Positions 34,705 through 47,451 of a DNA stretch of 64,000 nt are shown piece by piece. The stretch comes from Thunnus maccoyii (lineage: Eukaryota; Chordata; Actinopteri; Scombriformes; Scombridae): contig NC_056538.1 in the NCBI RefSeq assembly GCF_910596095.1, positions 20,818,501 to 20,882,500 on the forward strand. Direction: 5' to 3'. The notes beneath the pieces are model-generated. The model was not told the DNA's origin, searched no databases, and saw only the letters and a list, made by a program, of their open reading frames with translations. Made by a program: the position numbers and the translations under genes. Numbering within the stretch: the first letter of the stretch is position 1; the number at the start of each line of letters is the position of its first letter.

Positions 34705-34959
34705 TTGTGTAAACATACTGGACCAATAAAGATTATTCTGATTCTGATCATTCATAGAGCTTCTAATGAAATACTGGAGCAGCAGCTGGAAGTTGTGCCA
34801 TTTTATAGACCTATAGCCTACCAAAAAAAAAAAAAAAAAAAAAACAACAACAACAAAAAAAAAACTTTCAGAAACGTAGCTGAAACATGTTTCCAGCAGT
34901 CTCCTGTATATGGTCATCCGCGCTTCTCAACTTCGCTAGATCTCTGACTCACTTAAGTG

Positions 34960-35501
34960 AACTTTACGGGGTGCACTTGAAGGCAGCACCGCCGCTTAGT
35001 CAGGTCAGGCAGCAGAAACAGAAGCAGAGTCGCAGCCAGTGTGGCAGCTGGGAATGTGAGGGTTCAACACAGACTGCTATTTTCAGGACTGGGAACAGTA
35101 GCAGGGGAAGAGACGCTGCCACGGCTCGCCTCTGATCCCCACATTGGCTTAATTTTAAGTCAAAACGGGCGACCTGCGTTTTCTCTCCGGGGTAGCGGAT
35201 CTCTCGGACCGCATCAGATGGTCAACGGACAGCCGTTGGTGGCTCACTGCGGGGCTGTGTGCTAGAGCAGCCGGAGCACCGTGCTTAGACCGGGTCTGTG
35301 TAGGAAACAACCTTACCTCCAGCCTGGTGGTTCCGCATAAAATGCAGTGAAGTGTCACCCTTAAAGTCAGTATAATCTTAATGTTCCCCGCTGTGAAACA
35401 CTCGGTTAAATGCGCCTGTTTCACCGCGACGATGGACTGAAATCTGCGGCGGGGGCGAACGACACACAACCTGCCGCGATTTCCTGCATGTAAATAAATA
35501 A
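34960..35501 (+). promoter_or_regulatory. ppm1l: ppm1l promoter/5' leader, CpG-bearing, with upstream ORFs
   Basis: Base composition shifts to GC- and CpG-rich from about 34970 up to the ppm1l ATG. Short upstream ORFs lie at 35342–35350 (ATG CAG TGA), 35381–35440 (20 codons with stop) and 35410–35493 (28 codons, closing with ATG TAA eight bases before the main ATG). The start of transcription is not visible, so which of them are in the mRNA is unknown. Confidence 0.5.
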
Positions 35502-35900
35502 ATGATAGAGGATACAATGACCCTGCTGTCTCTATTAGGTCGGATCATGCGTTATTTTCTGCTCAGACCGGAGACCTTGTTCCTGCTGTGCATCAGCCTG
35601 GCTCTGTGGAGTTACTTCTTCCACACGGACGAAGTGAAGACCATCGTCAAGTCCAGCCGGGATGCGGTCAAGATGGTCAAGGGGAAAGTGGCGGAGATGA
35701 TGCAGAACGAGCGGTTCGGCGGGCTGGACGTCCTGGACGCGGAGTTCGCCAAGACCTGGGAGTTCAAGAGCAACAACGCGGCCGTGTACTCCATCCAAGG
35801 CCGGCGAGATCACATGGAGGACAGGTTCGAGGTGCTCACCGACATCGTCAACAAGAGTCACCCGTCTATATTTGGGATTTTTGACGGCCACGGAGGAGAG
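35502..35900 (+). CDS. ppm1l: PPM1L (PP2C-type phosphatase), coding exon 1, residues 1–133
   Basis: PPM1L is an ER-anchored, Mg/Mn-dependent Ser/Thr phosphatase of the PP2C family. It is known to dephosphorylate the ceramide transporter CERT and the stress kinases TAK1 and ASK1. The exon encodes MIEDTMTLLSLLGR, a transmembrane segment at about 25–40 (LFLLCISLALWSYFF), a linker, then the start of the catalytic domain. That includes RRDHMEDRF (101–109) and GIFDGHGGE (125–133) with the metal-binding Asp128. The match to human is very high over the whole exon. The exon ends at gag|gtgagt in phase 0, exactly after GGE. The remaining roughly 227 residues are not in the window. The second ATG at codon 6 is also conserved. 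Transcription is divergent from nmd3. Confidence 0.97.
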
Positions 35901-38049
35901 GTGAGTACAATGTGGAGGAGAAAACGGAGGCGAGGTGTCATTTCTGTCTCTGTGTGTGTATCTCTTTCCCACATTCAGTCCAAATTACGCTCCCACTCCA
36001 AAATATACTCAAGTGTTTGGGTACCCAGGGGCCCCAAAAATAAACAAGGAGCTCTACTTTGAATAATAATTTGTGTCTGATATGGTTTTTCCACAAAAAA
36101 GTTCAATTATCTTGTTAAAATCCTTAAAATTACCTCTACTCCTTCTCCCTCATTAAAAATCCAGAATCTATTAATATGCAAATATATTTAATTTCTAAAG
36201 TTTTCCTGCTGGACACAGGATGTCCCCTACTTCACTGTAAAGTCTATTCTCAGTGTTTGTGCACTGGAGGCTTAAAGTTTCCATGTCACACCTTGGATAT
36301 TGGACCAGTTTGTCTTCCAAACATTTTGTGATTTCAGAAATCCCGCCTGTATGTCCGCCCCTTAAAAGTGGATTTTCAGTGATCACAGAGAAAGTTTCCA
36401 CTTTCAGCAGATTAATGTGAAAACAGCCTTCAACTGTCAGAAGTCTGCACATGCATAATTCTGCACAGTGAACATCCAACTGTAGGAACAGGAGGAAAAA
36501 CAAATTTTTGAGTGGAAGAGGCCCTGAAGTATCTGGAGTAAAATGATTCTCAAGTGAGTATTTAACGCAGTTTGTAGGATTATTTATTATGTCTGGTCTG
36601 ATTTTCAAATTCTGCTGTCAAAAATTAATGAAAACCATGAAAGAGGCAAAGTGGAGCACGCTGGAATCTATATTTTCCTCTTTCAAATTCAAATTACAGC
36701 TGAATTGTCCTCCACACACTTTGGAAAGAGGATTTCTTAAGTGGAAAATATCTCTGTTTTTTTTTTTTTTTTACAATAATCATTTACACCATTTTTTATT
36801 ATCTTTTTCTATTTAAAACACAGCCAATCAGCTCTTTCACGCCAGTACCCAAAAAACATAACTCCAGTAAGTCATGCATCTCATCAAAATCCCCAAATCA
36901 ATATGGAAAGCTGTGATAAAGGTGTGGACATTTGCAGGACCAGATTAACCTGACAGCGGGCAAAAACAAGCTACTGGGCCCCTTTTAACTCCCTGTTCTC
37001 ATACATTCTTTACACCAATTTAATAATGTGCAACATATGAGCACAAAACTGACCCAATTAAGCTGTTTAAACTATGTTTTGACATATAGGCCTCTTCAAG
37101 ACAGGTCCTTGAGGTCAGGCAATAAAGCAGGACTGGTCTTTAGGCCTTTATCGCACTTTAGTGGTGCATATCCCCAAACAACTTTTCAATTAAATTAGCT
37201 CAAACCAGCTGACACATAAGCCCAGAGCTTTCTGGGACTGAGGAGTTCTGGGATTCTGGGACAGTTGCCCGGGTTGCACGGTTAATAGTCCAGCGTTGGG
37301 CTTTTCTCATTCAGGGAGTATTGATAAGTGGAGGTGGCATGTAGAAGCCCATAATTCCTTGCTACAGCCCTGCACACACATACACCCACGCTTTCACAGT
37401 TTTCTTCCAGATGGCAAGACAACCGCATCTTGTCCATCCACAGCTTAAAATTATTCCCCCAAAATACCCATCTCTTGTGTTTTTTTGTGTGGCCAAAACA
37501 ACATTTTTAGGATGCGGACGGTATTGGCCCCACAGTCTATGATGATTATAGCTGGAAGGAGGAGGATGTACTCAAATCCGTGTTATTCAGAGGCAAACAC
37601 AGCTAGCCAAGCTCAAAATACCATGAGCAGAGCAAAAACTGAAGAGGGTCATTGATCACTGATCTGCTGGTCACTGTCCGCCCACGATTGATACTTGTTT
37701 GCAGCTAAGAAACCTCCTGGGTCTTTCTGCTTCCTTGGTGCTAACTAATGTTGCCCTTCCATACGAGCACATGAACGTGGCAGCGAGTTCAGTGTAACAA
37801 GGGAACAGTTTAACAAAGCAAGCTCCTGGAAAAAAAAAAACGATGTCACTTAAAGGGACAAAGAGAATTTGAGATGACGCCGCGGTGAGACGGGAACTGC
37901 ATGAAAACGCTGATTTATCGTGCAGTGATGGCATGCTTGAACACTGGCATTGTCTCTTAGGGCGGCAACCATGACCTCAGCTGACAGTATAGTATTGATG
38001 CTACAAAGCCACAAAGAAAAAAAGTGTATAAACTGTAAGTGACAGGGCA

Positions 38050-38217
38050 TCTTCTCTTCTCTTCTCTTCTCTTCTCTTCTCTTCTCTTCTCTTCTCTTCT
38101 CTTCTCTTCTCTTCTCTTCTCTTCTCTTCTCTTCTCTTCTCTTCTCTTCTCTTCTCTTCTCTTCTCTTCTCTTCTCCTCTCTTCTCTTCTCCTCTCTTCT
38201 CTTCTCTCTTCTTCTCT
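38050..38217 (+). repeat. (TCTTC)n pentanucleotide array, about 33 units
   Basis: Nearly perfect pentamer repeat, with imperfect units only at the 3' end. ppm1l sense RNA carries (UCUUC)n and the other strand is pure purine. Long ORFs on both strands here are artefacts of the repeat. Confidence 0.95.
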
Positions 38218-39131
38218 TACACACTTTTCGATCATCCAGTTGCGGTTGTTGCGGAGCTCTGTTCTGTTTTGCGCTTGACAGCCACTGTCTTCATTCTTAG
38301 TTTGACTGCTGTGGTCTGATTGAGGCTGAACGATAACATGCTAAAAATAGGCAGCCAAAGGCATAGAGGATAGCTGTTCTTTTAGGGGAAATTAAATTTA
38401 AGGCCGCAGTGCTGACTGCTGCAGCTTTTGACCAAAAGTGGTCATTGGATTGTTTTTCCCTGCGGCCTTTCTCCCGATTCTCCTTCCCTCTGTGGAGTTC
38501 CTTTTGAGACCGGTGACCTAACCTGTGAGTCCTGCTACAGCTACCAGACATGTGGTTAGGAGACTATGAGAAATAAATAGTGAATAGAAGATATATGTTT
38601 ATATATGTGAAAGAGAGAAAGGAGAAGATGAGTGGGAGAGCATCAATGGTGAGAGTAAAAGCAAGAGAAGGTTCAGATTCTCCCATGTAGGCGAGAGGCT
38701 GTTTTATCACTGAACGTCCATGGGCAAAAATTTGGTCTGTTGTCATTCCTACGCCCTCTTTTGAAGTGTGTGAAATGGTTGCCAGACAGCAGCTTTAAGA
38801 AACAACTTCCTCTGTTTAGTGAATTTAGATTTTTTTTTTTTTTTTTTGCTAGCCAGAGGGCATTGAATAAAGCAGAGGGACTCTGTGTGGCCCAAGGCAA
38901 CACCAGGAATACTGGCTGCCTCAGCTGGCTAGTTAGTGAGGTGTCAACCGCTTCCCTATCTCTCCACACATACAGTAGACACTGTCTATATCTACACCTC
39001 ATACACAGTCATTAAAGCAATGAAGGACATGTATCATCAACAGATAGCCTGTAATGGACAGATATGTAAAATACAGTTCAGCGTGCCAGTTATTTAGAGC
39101 AGAGATTCAACAAAAGAGAGGTAGTCAATCA

Positions 39132-39225
39132 GAATGCAACTAACATTATTTTCATTATCTATTAATCTGACGATTATTTTCCCAATGAAACAATGAGTTG
39201 TTTTGTCTCTAAGTTTAGGGAGACA
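39132..39225 (+). mobile_element. Fragment of the 'GCAACTAACnATTATTTTCATT' repeat
   Basis: aatgcaactaacattatttt and attaatctgacgattatttt match the 5' end of the family seen complete at 63345–63769. Confidence 0.5.
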
Positions 39226-39603
39226 TCTCTCAATTGCTTGATTTCCGACTAACAGTCCAAACCCTACTTTACTATCACATAAGACAAAGAGACCTTTTTT
39301 TCAGTTGCCCGTGGCACCATCACCCATTGTTGAGTTATTGTAAATGCAGGGAGCAGGTGTTGTGGAAGAGTACGTGCTGTAAATGGAGCTTTTTGAAAGC
39401 TAGAAATGGCAGCAGCAAGTGATGTAATCACTGTATCAATATAGTACTGACCACAACAGCAATCGCACTGGTGAAAATGATGTAGGTAATGGATATTTTT
39501 CAATGTGGGACATATAAAAAAGGACATATAAAAAACACACTTAATCCATTTGTCATAACAGACTATAGGGTGGGTGCAGTTCCCCACAAAACTGGAACAT
39601 CAG

Positions 39604-39982
39604 AGGAATAGTTCGACATTTTGGGAAAAACACTTTTGACTTTTTTCCTTTTAGAGTTAGATGATAAGACTGATACCATGTGCTATTTTTTTTTACCTCT
39701 CTGTAGCCTGGCAAGTGACAACATTACAGTAACCACATTTGTTTATATATATTTTTGTTTGTGTAGAAATTAAAGACAATATGTGAATTTTAGGGGTGCT
39801 GGTAGTTGTCTTTTTTCACTTTGGACAGAGCCAAGCCAGCTGCTTTCCCTCGCTTCCAGTCTTTACACTACACTGGCTCCAGATCCATATTCAACACATA
39901 AAATGAGAAAGGCATCGATCTTCTCATCTACTTCTCGACAAGAAAGCAAATAAGCGCGGTTCCCAAAATGTCAAACCATTCC
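39604..39982. mobile_element. MITE-like element with 23-bp inverted repeats
   Basis: The left end 39604–39626 and right end 39960–39982 are inverted repeats matching at 21 of 23 positions (core gacattttgggaa). It is the same family as 7176–7844, 379 bp long and non-coding. Confidence 0.75.
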
Positions 39983-40225
39983 TTACATAGTTTTAATCTG
40001 CAAGCAGGTTGGGTTGATTTTAATCCTGCGACCCCACGGTGTGAGTCCAGCAGGTTGGAGGAGAGGAGGTTAAGGAAGTAAAACTGAATCTCTCGTTGAG
40101 TGTGACCCTGTCACTATTCCACCACCTCACTGGAACCAATCCGTTTACTAGCAGATGAATCGCCAGTCAGTTCTTGATACCATCTGGAAATCTAGTTTTC
40201 TCATTTTCTATCTCGCTGCAGCACA

Positions 40226-40228
<3 letters not shown>

Positions 40229-40278
<50 letters not shown>
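40229..40278. repeat. (AC)25 microsatellite
   Basis: Uninterrupted repeat. Confidence 0.95.
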
Positions 40279-40279
<1 letters not shown>

Positions 40280-40789
40280 AGCCCAAATTCAATTTTCAAA
40301 GTGTTTAAAATCAGTGTCTAATGTGAACATATCCATCGGCGCCCTCAGTCATATTAGATGTCAGTGAGAGGATTTATCTGTTAAATAGAGATTGAGTTTT
40401 AGCTGACACATAGGAATAACCTGCATGAAAGTGATAACCCTGGGCTTTCCATCCATATAACGGCAACATGAGCCATTTGTTCCTCACTGACATGTAGAGA
40501 GTCAGCCATGTTCTGTCCCTCCCTGCCTCACAGGCTTCAGGCGCTGCAAAATTACCTTAACTGAGTACATAGAAGACATTCACTATAAGCCTGTTTGACT
40601 TGAGTGTAGGGCTGCTTTTCTTTCTCTGTCTGTTTTGCCGTCCTTTAAAACTTTTGTTCTGTCGATTTCTTTTTCTATCAGAGCTCCCTCTTTTATGTAG
40701 TTTCAATCAGTGGTGTTTGTTTGTGAGTGGGTTGTGATAGATGTGTCTAACTGTGATGGAGGTGACAGGAGAGCACAGTGTAAAGACGT

Positions 40790-40807
40790 GGGGGGGGGGG
40801 GGGGGGG
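40790..40807. repeat. G18 homopolymer
   Basis: A run of 18 G. The length may be affected by assembly error. Confidence 0.85.
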
Positions 40808-43800
40808 TAAACATGCTGAAACCACAGGGACAATGACCATTTTTAGAAGGATTCTCTCTGATATTATTCAGCCTGTCCTTAGTTCAACTTTACTTCATAT
40901 TCAGGCTGAATGGCAATTTCATTTTCAGCTTCATTATTCATTTTTTGAATTGCAAAGTAGGCAAGACTTTTGAGAGCGAGTGAAGCAGTCGTGCGGCATA
41001 GTTCACCTTCTTTGCAACTTTACAATGAAGGATGTTTTATAGTCAGAAATACTGCTGTATAGTTTTAGGTAATTAATGCGTTTATATTCATGTTTGTGTT
41101 TGACTCCGGCGGGGGCATGTAGTTAAGATACTAAGCAGTTTGAATTCCTCCTGAGCTCGCTCTCACTTGGGGGATGAAAGAAAGAGCCAGCATGTGACTA
41201 ATTGCACTGTTGGTATTACAGGATTAGAGAGAGAGCAAACGAAGAGAGGGAGTCGTGTGAAAACCAAGGACAGCAATGTGGGCCTGAGTGCATGAATATG
41301 TATATATATGTGTGTGTGTGTGTGTTTGTGCGTGTTGAGAGCTTAACCAAGAAGACACACTGCTTCTCCTTCATGGAAGTTGAAGATTCAGAGATGAGAG
41401 GGGCAGTTTGGTGTTATCTGGTCTTCCAGGGAAAGACGACATCAGGGCGAGAGACTGAAATGCCAGAGGCCTATCAGAACCAAACACCTGCCTCACACCA
41501 TTTTACATCACATCTTCAATCAGCGCCCACAGCAAGTTTGTGCACCGTGCATTCTCACTGCATTTTGGAATAAATTAGATCAACTAAATTAAGACTGAGA
41601 ATATAAAAAAACTGTTAAAGCAGCTATGGTGACTGTTTTTATATTAAATTGGATTGTGTGACTACTTTTGTGACATGGCCTATGTTCCCTACATCTTTTG
41701 GATTTCTGCAATTTTACTGTTTTGGTTCACTCTCATCGGTCTCACCAGCATTGTAAAGCACTAAAGCCGTACTGTGCACCACCTAACCAGCACCAAATGG
41801 CAGACCCACACAGTTGGCAGCCAGGTGTAAGGAAACATGACTTCAAATGAACACTTATGTTGCACCATATCTGCTGGATGTGTAAGTTTCCAAGTTCCCC
41901 AATAACAAGTTCCTCATATTACCATAAAAGGTGATAATGTCAGTGCGTGTTTACAGCTTGTTACTGTTGCCTCCAAATGGCAAAAAAATCAGTTATTGCA
42001 TGTTTGCTTTGTCTAACCTCTGCAGACACCTACCAGCTCATTACTTTCTCTAAACTATGACTATGGTGGTGCAGTTAATAGGGTATCAATTTACCACCAA
42101 GCTCAGGCTAAAGCATCAGCAGCAGGGCTTGCAAAAAACATCAAGCATCAGCCACACACTAAAATGTCTTTAAGTAGGACTAAATTCTTGGCAACTCCAG
42201 CAGTTCTCTTTGCTCTTTGACAGGATAGGGCAAAAAAAGAGGAATTCATCTAACGGGGATCAGTAAAATTGCTTGTTACTGCTGCTATCCTCCCGTACGC
42301 ACTTCACTGTCGCTCACGGTGAAAGCTGATGCTCAACATTTCAGCCCTTCCTTGATGTCAAGTGAAGTGGAAAGTGGAGCGTACACAGGAGGTCATGTTC
42401 TCCTGGAAAATACTTGTGCAGCAGAGAAGAGACCGGAGAGAGCTGAAAGGCTCTGCCGAAAAGTCTTCTGACCTCTCAGTAATTTGTCCCCGGTGGTGAG
42501 GTTTGTTTTCCTGTATAGCGGGAGGACTGTCAGGCAGTGAGTGAGGAGTGGAGTCACGTTGTGAAAAAAGCAAATAAATGGATCAAGGGGCTGTTGCCTG
42601 TCAAGCAACCTAAATGTTTAGCCCTGGAGAAAACATCTGTAATCTCTTTCTTTTCCATAAAAATAAACGTGAGGCTCATATAAAAATCCTCTTAACTGTA
42701 TTAATATTTTTACCTCTGTGTGTGTCTTAGCATATTAAAACCTACTCCTCTCTTTAAAAAAAAAAAAAAAATAGGAGCATTTGGTTGGTTAAAAAGATCA
42801 TGCACTACTTCTGGTGTTATAGGTGTTTAAGTGTGTGTCCGTGTGACAGGATTGTATATGTGCGTGTTTGCCAACAGCATGTAGCGCCAGATAAGCGCCT
42901 TCTTCAGCCTCACTGTGTCGTCCTTCCCTGCTGGCATCCACTGCTCAATAATTTAACACCCGCTCTGTCAAACACTTCGGCTAAAACTCCCTGACTAAAT
43001 ATACACCCACCTCCCAAGCAGAAGGAAACCACAAGGTCATTGTTCGCACACGCATCACATATCATGGCGTATGTGGAGTTTTGGGGAGGAGGTCTTGTCT
43101 GTAAAGGTGTTTGTGAAGTCGGAGCTTCAGGGTGTTTAGCTTCTCTTTGTCCTCCTGCACTTCACCCGCTCCTCTCCCAGCGGGGCTAGTTTGAGCTGAC
43201 ACAGTGTTGAAGAGTGGGTTTGGTAATGGAGCTGTTGTGTTTGGTTGCTAAACCCCCCCCCTCCCCCCTCCTCTTGTCACCCCCATCACCCTGTTTTCTC
43301 TTTTCACCTATTTTCCCATCTCCCCTTTTCTCCTCTCTCTTGGGGGGTTGGCAGTGAATGAATGGGCCACAAAAAAAAAACTCCATCTCCAAGGCCATGT
43401 CAACCTGCTGTCCCCCCATTATAGCATCCCCCCTAATGCCTCTGTGTGCACACACTGGCCTCGGCTGATTGCCACACTCAAACACTCGATGTGGCACGCT
43501 AATATACCACGCCATGTGATGTGTGCCCTATTTTAAATGCCTAACATGCCAATTGTATTAGAAGTGTAGGTTTAAAATCCAATCCTAGACATTGTAAAGC
43601 TGCATGTCTGGCTTCAAATGCATAATACTTTCCTACAGCAGTTCTACTGTATATCTGTCCGTACAAAGCATTGCTATTAGATTATATAGTCTTAAGTGTT
43701 TGTTTTTTTTGGTCTGTAGCTGATAAGCAGTCTCTAAATCTAATCACATGGCTGGAATTGACTGTGCTGCTTGGTCTAATCTACACTTTGTTTTGAAAGG

Positions 43801-43941
43801 CAGACATTCCTCATGTAGAAGGCAGTTACATAAAAAGCTGAAATAGAAGAATGTTTGTGCATGCTTTTTTCCTTTTTAGTATCGTCTACAGTTTGAACCC
43901 GACTACAGGAGCCTAACGCGAGTGCGAGCTCCACAATTGTT

Positions 43942-43944
<3 letters not shown>

Positions 43945-43973
<29 letters not shown>
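43945..43973. repeat. (TG)n microsatellite
   Basis: Simple repeat. Similar short (TG)n tracts occur at 44763–44791 and 46226–46249. Confidence 0.9.
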
Positions 43974-44760
43974 ATTGAGAAAATAGATGAGTCAGTTGGA
44001 GTTTGCCTGTTTGCTGTCTTGGCAGTGGAGGCCAGCGGGAGAAGAATGTTGGCTGAGAGAAGGTAGCAAGTCGCAGCTGTTCAGAGTTAGTGACATTGGT
44101 GTGATTGTGTGTGCAAGGAGACTGGGCCATTATTTTTTTAAGGCTCACAGTTGTGGCTCTTCCTCTCTTCACACTGGCCAGATGGGCCTGTGGGTAAGGC
44201 AGGTGCACCCTGGTAAATGAAAACAGGCTTCCTGGTTGTGTTTGTCTCTGCACATAAGTCTGCCACTGTCTCTTATCAGTATGTATGCTCACAAGTTAAA
44301 CATGCGGCATCAGATCATTCTAAATATCTAAGGCTTTTTAAATGAAGAATTAAACATTTCATGCTTTGTTTTTCAATTGTAGAATCTGTTTTCTATTCTT
44401 ACTTACTTTTGAATGTATGATTGAGCCCTCCACATGTTTGTATGTACGTTTAAAGTTTGCATGCTGGAGCCGGTCTGCAGCACACATGTGCTGCACAGCC
44501 TTCCAGACATCGATCCATCCAGACAAGAGGAATGCAGCTGATATGAATGTTTGATATTTGCACATGGTTTCTATTCACTGGATTAACTGTGAGCCACAAA
44601 CCTTCAAATAACACACCGCGGTGAACCAACCGTGAGCCAGGTTGTCTTTAATTTACACTGTAACGAATGCTCATGGGATAAAGGATCGGACTCCACAGCA
44701 TGTCATTAATTTGTGCTTGTGATTAAAGTTGGGAGGAAGTGGGATCTTATGTGCACGCAA

Positions 44761-44795
<35 letters not shown>

Positions 44796-45701
44796 GCATT
44801 TATTCTTAGTCAGAGTACATGTGATTATTTGTATACCAGGGTTTTGCTGGATCTCTGTCATGTAATTATGGCCCTATGAGATTTATGACCCTAAGAGTTT
44901 TTTTTTTTCACCCTCTTGTTGTTTTCCTCTGTGGCTCCTTCTTTTTTTCAGGGCATTTATTGAAAAGGGTGGTGCAGGGGGCGATTCTAACGCTTGAGAG
45001 GCTTTCTGGTGAACCATCTGCAGTGTAAGGCTTAGAAAAAGCTGTGAGTCTTAAGGAGAAAACACATGAGGTTGGAGGGTAAAGAAAGACAAAACCAGGA
45101 AGAAGGGGAAGAAGCAGATTGAGAGTTATTTGTAAACAGATTGAAGTCAAAGTTTCCATGTTCATCAGAGTAACTGCAATAAATAGATTTAATCCTCCAA
45201 TGGGATTGAAAGTTGATTCCAATCTGGGTCTGTCTGACCTTTTGTTTGTAATCCTGAACCATGTCAACAGTGGCTGAAGGCCATAACAAGCAAGCTGAGT
45301 GTAAACCCTGCACTTAGCCACGTCCCAGTCAGAGCTAGGCTATCCGCTGGCTGCCAGAGGTCTCTAGAGGTGCTGTTGGCCTCATTCAGAAAATCAGAAA
45401 CGGGTTGTTCACATGTTCTGACCCCAGTGACATAACTGCTCTCTCACACATCTTCCTCCTTATATATGAGCTAGGTTTCTACGTTTACTGATATGAAACA
45501 TTTTAGCACAGTTGCGAACATGTTTAAACCCAGAGCCAGACACTCTATTCACAAGAAAATATCAACATTTTGGCCACTTTTAAAATAAAAACTACTCTAC
45601 ATTTAAACAGAATAGCATGCAATTTTGTAAAACCAGGTTTTTTTAGTAGAAGAGAGGATATATCCTTTACAATGAAGTCAAGCAGCATTGTCTCTGATAC
45701 T

Positions 45702-45988
45702 AGGGCTGCAACTAATGATCATTGGCATTACTGATTAAACTGCCAGTTATTTTCTTGATTATTTGATTTACTGCTTTGGCTATAAAATGTCAGAATAATG
45801 GTCCCAAAGCCAGTCAAATTGCTTATTTTCTCTGAACAACTGTGAAAAAAAATCAAAGATATTGAATTTACAGTAATAGAAGACAGAGAAAATCCAGGAA
45901 CCAGAGAATGTTTGGTGTTCTTGCTTGAAAAATGACAACTAAGAAATTATCAAAATAGTTTATACATGAATCGACTAATCGTTTCACC
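45702..45988 (+). mobile_element. 'GGGCTGCAACTAA' repeat copy
   Basis: It begins agggctgcaactaatgatc and has ctataaaatgtcagaata and ccagagaatgtttggtgtt inside. It ends atcgactaatcgttt. The order matches the other copies. Confidence 0.65.
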
Positions 45989-47431
45989 TCTTGCTACTAT
46001 ATTACGGAAACTATGTATAGTCTTGGCCTTCTAAACCTATATTTATTATTATATTTATTTGCACTTTTCTAAAATTAAATTTGTTCTCCCTAATGAACTA
46101 AACTGAGGTGATGTGATAACTTCAAACTGCCACAGACACTGGTGCATTAGCAAACAGGACAACAGATAAATACATCAGATCCAGTATATCGGTAAATGGG
46201 TCTCATTTAAAGGAGCTTTGCAGCCCGTGTGTGTGTGTGTGTGTGTGTGCTGCAGGTCACAGGCTGGTGATGGCTCGGAGTGGATGGGAAGTTTAGAGGC
46301 AGATAAGCAGGTTTGGTAATTGATTAGTGTGGTGCAGAGGAAGCTTACAGTGATGTGAGCTAATGCTAACAGCTCAAGGCTCTTAGGATCCCTGCTCTTT
46401 TCCTGAGAGCGTCGCTAAGCCGAGGCTAAAAGGAGTTGAAGAGACAGCGGGACAGATTAGATTTACACTAATCCCGCTGGGGAGATTGGGACTATACGTT
46501 CTCTCCATGGATTGAGTTTCCTCCCCTCCCCCCCATCATCATCCTTCTAACCACTTTATTTCCCCAATTAATTTTTCTTTCCCTTCCTGTCAGGCTTTTC
46601 GATATTTTTAGATGTCCCCCTCTCTCTAGTGCATGTTTTTACACATCCAGTACCTGCGTGTGTTTGTTATCCAGAGAAGTCTGCATGCTGCCCTCTTCCT
46701 GACTTGATTTAATGAGCTTATCCAGTAGCAGAGCTGGCAGCTATACTTACAGCTGCTTGGAGGAGGAGAGATGCTTTATTGAGGGTGAAGAAGAGGAGAA
46801 TGATGGTGAGGATGAGAAGCGCCCTCAGTAGGGGCAGGAGAGAGGAGGACAGAGGGGGAGTGATGGGAGAGGAGAGAGATATTGACAAAGCAGTCGGGAA
46901 AATGAAATGCTTCGGGCTTAAAGAAGTAAAAGGGAAGATGGTGGAAGAGGGGGCTTAAAGCTGGTGTTTGGAGGTGGAGAAAAAGGCGTGGAGGAGGTTG
47001 TTTCTTTCAGAGAAGATAGGGATGAAAACATGGATGTACGGAGAGGCGACTCCTCGCCCGTAGCCTAAAGATTTTCCAGGCCTGCATAATAATTCCAGTT
47101 TAGTCAGAAAGCAGCAGAGCAAAGTTGGTGTAGATTTCCGAGGCTTAAAGAGTGCATGTGAAGCAAAGAGTTGACAGATACAGGCTAAACATACTGTAAC
47201 TGTACTACAAGCTGTGAGTTAGATTGTGTGTGAAGTGCCAGGGGAGGTTTTTTCATCTTTTGATCATAAGTCTGTTAGACTGAAGGCCATGGCACCATGG
47301 GGTAGTTCCTTCCCCCGAGAAAGCATGCCATACTTTTCCACCTCTTTCTTCTGTTTTTCATCTTCTCTCTCTCACACTGCTCTGTGTCTCTGTTGACCTT
47401 TCCCCACAGTAACTGTCTCTGTTTTCTCTCT

Positions 47432-47451
47432 CCCCCCCCCCCCCCCCCCCC
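47432..47451. repeat. C20 homopolymer
   Basis: C run inside a pyrimidine-rich stretch (47340–47580), which explains the Pro/Ser-rich ORF there. Confidence 0.85.

Noticed and set aside
35535-35972. 145-aa antisense ORF across ppm1l exon 1
   Set aside because: It is the shadow of a GC-rich, strongly conserved exon on the other strand, and its translation has no domain.
37850-38278. Long ORFs rich in Arg/Glu/Lys or Ser/Leu/Phe
   Set aside because: They are produced entirely by the TCTTC pentamer repeat, which is open in all frames of both strands.
43880-43940. Apparent exon after tttttag: tatcgtctacagtttgaacc in an open frame
   Set aside because: It does not match the expected PPM1L exon 2 and shows no clear donor before a (TG)n tract.
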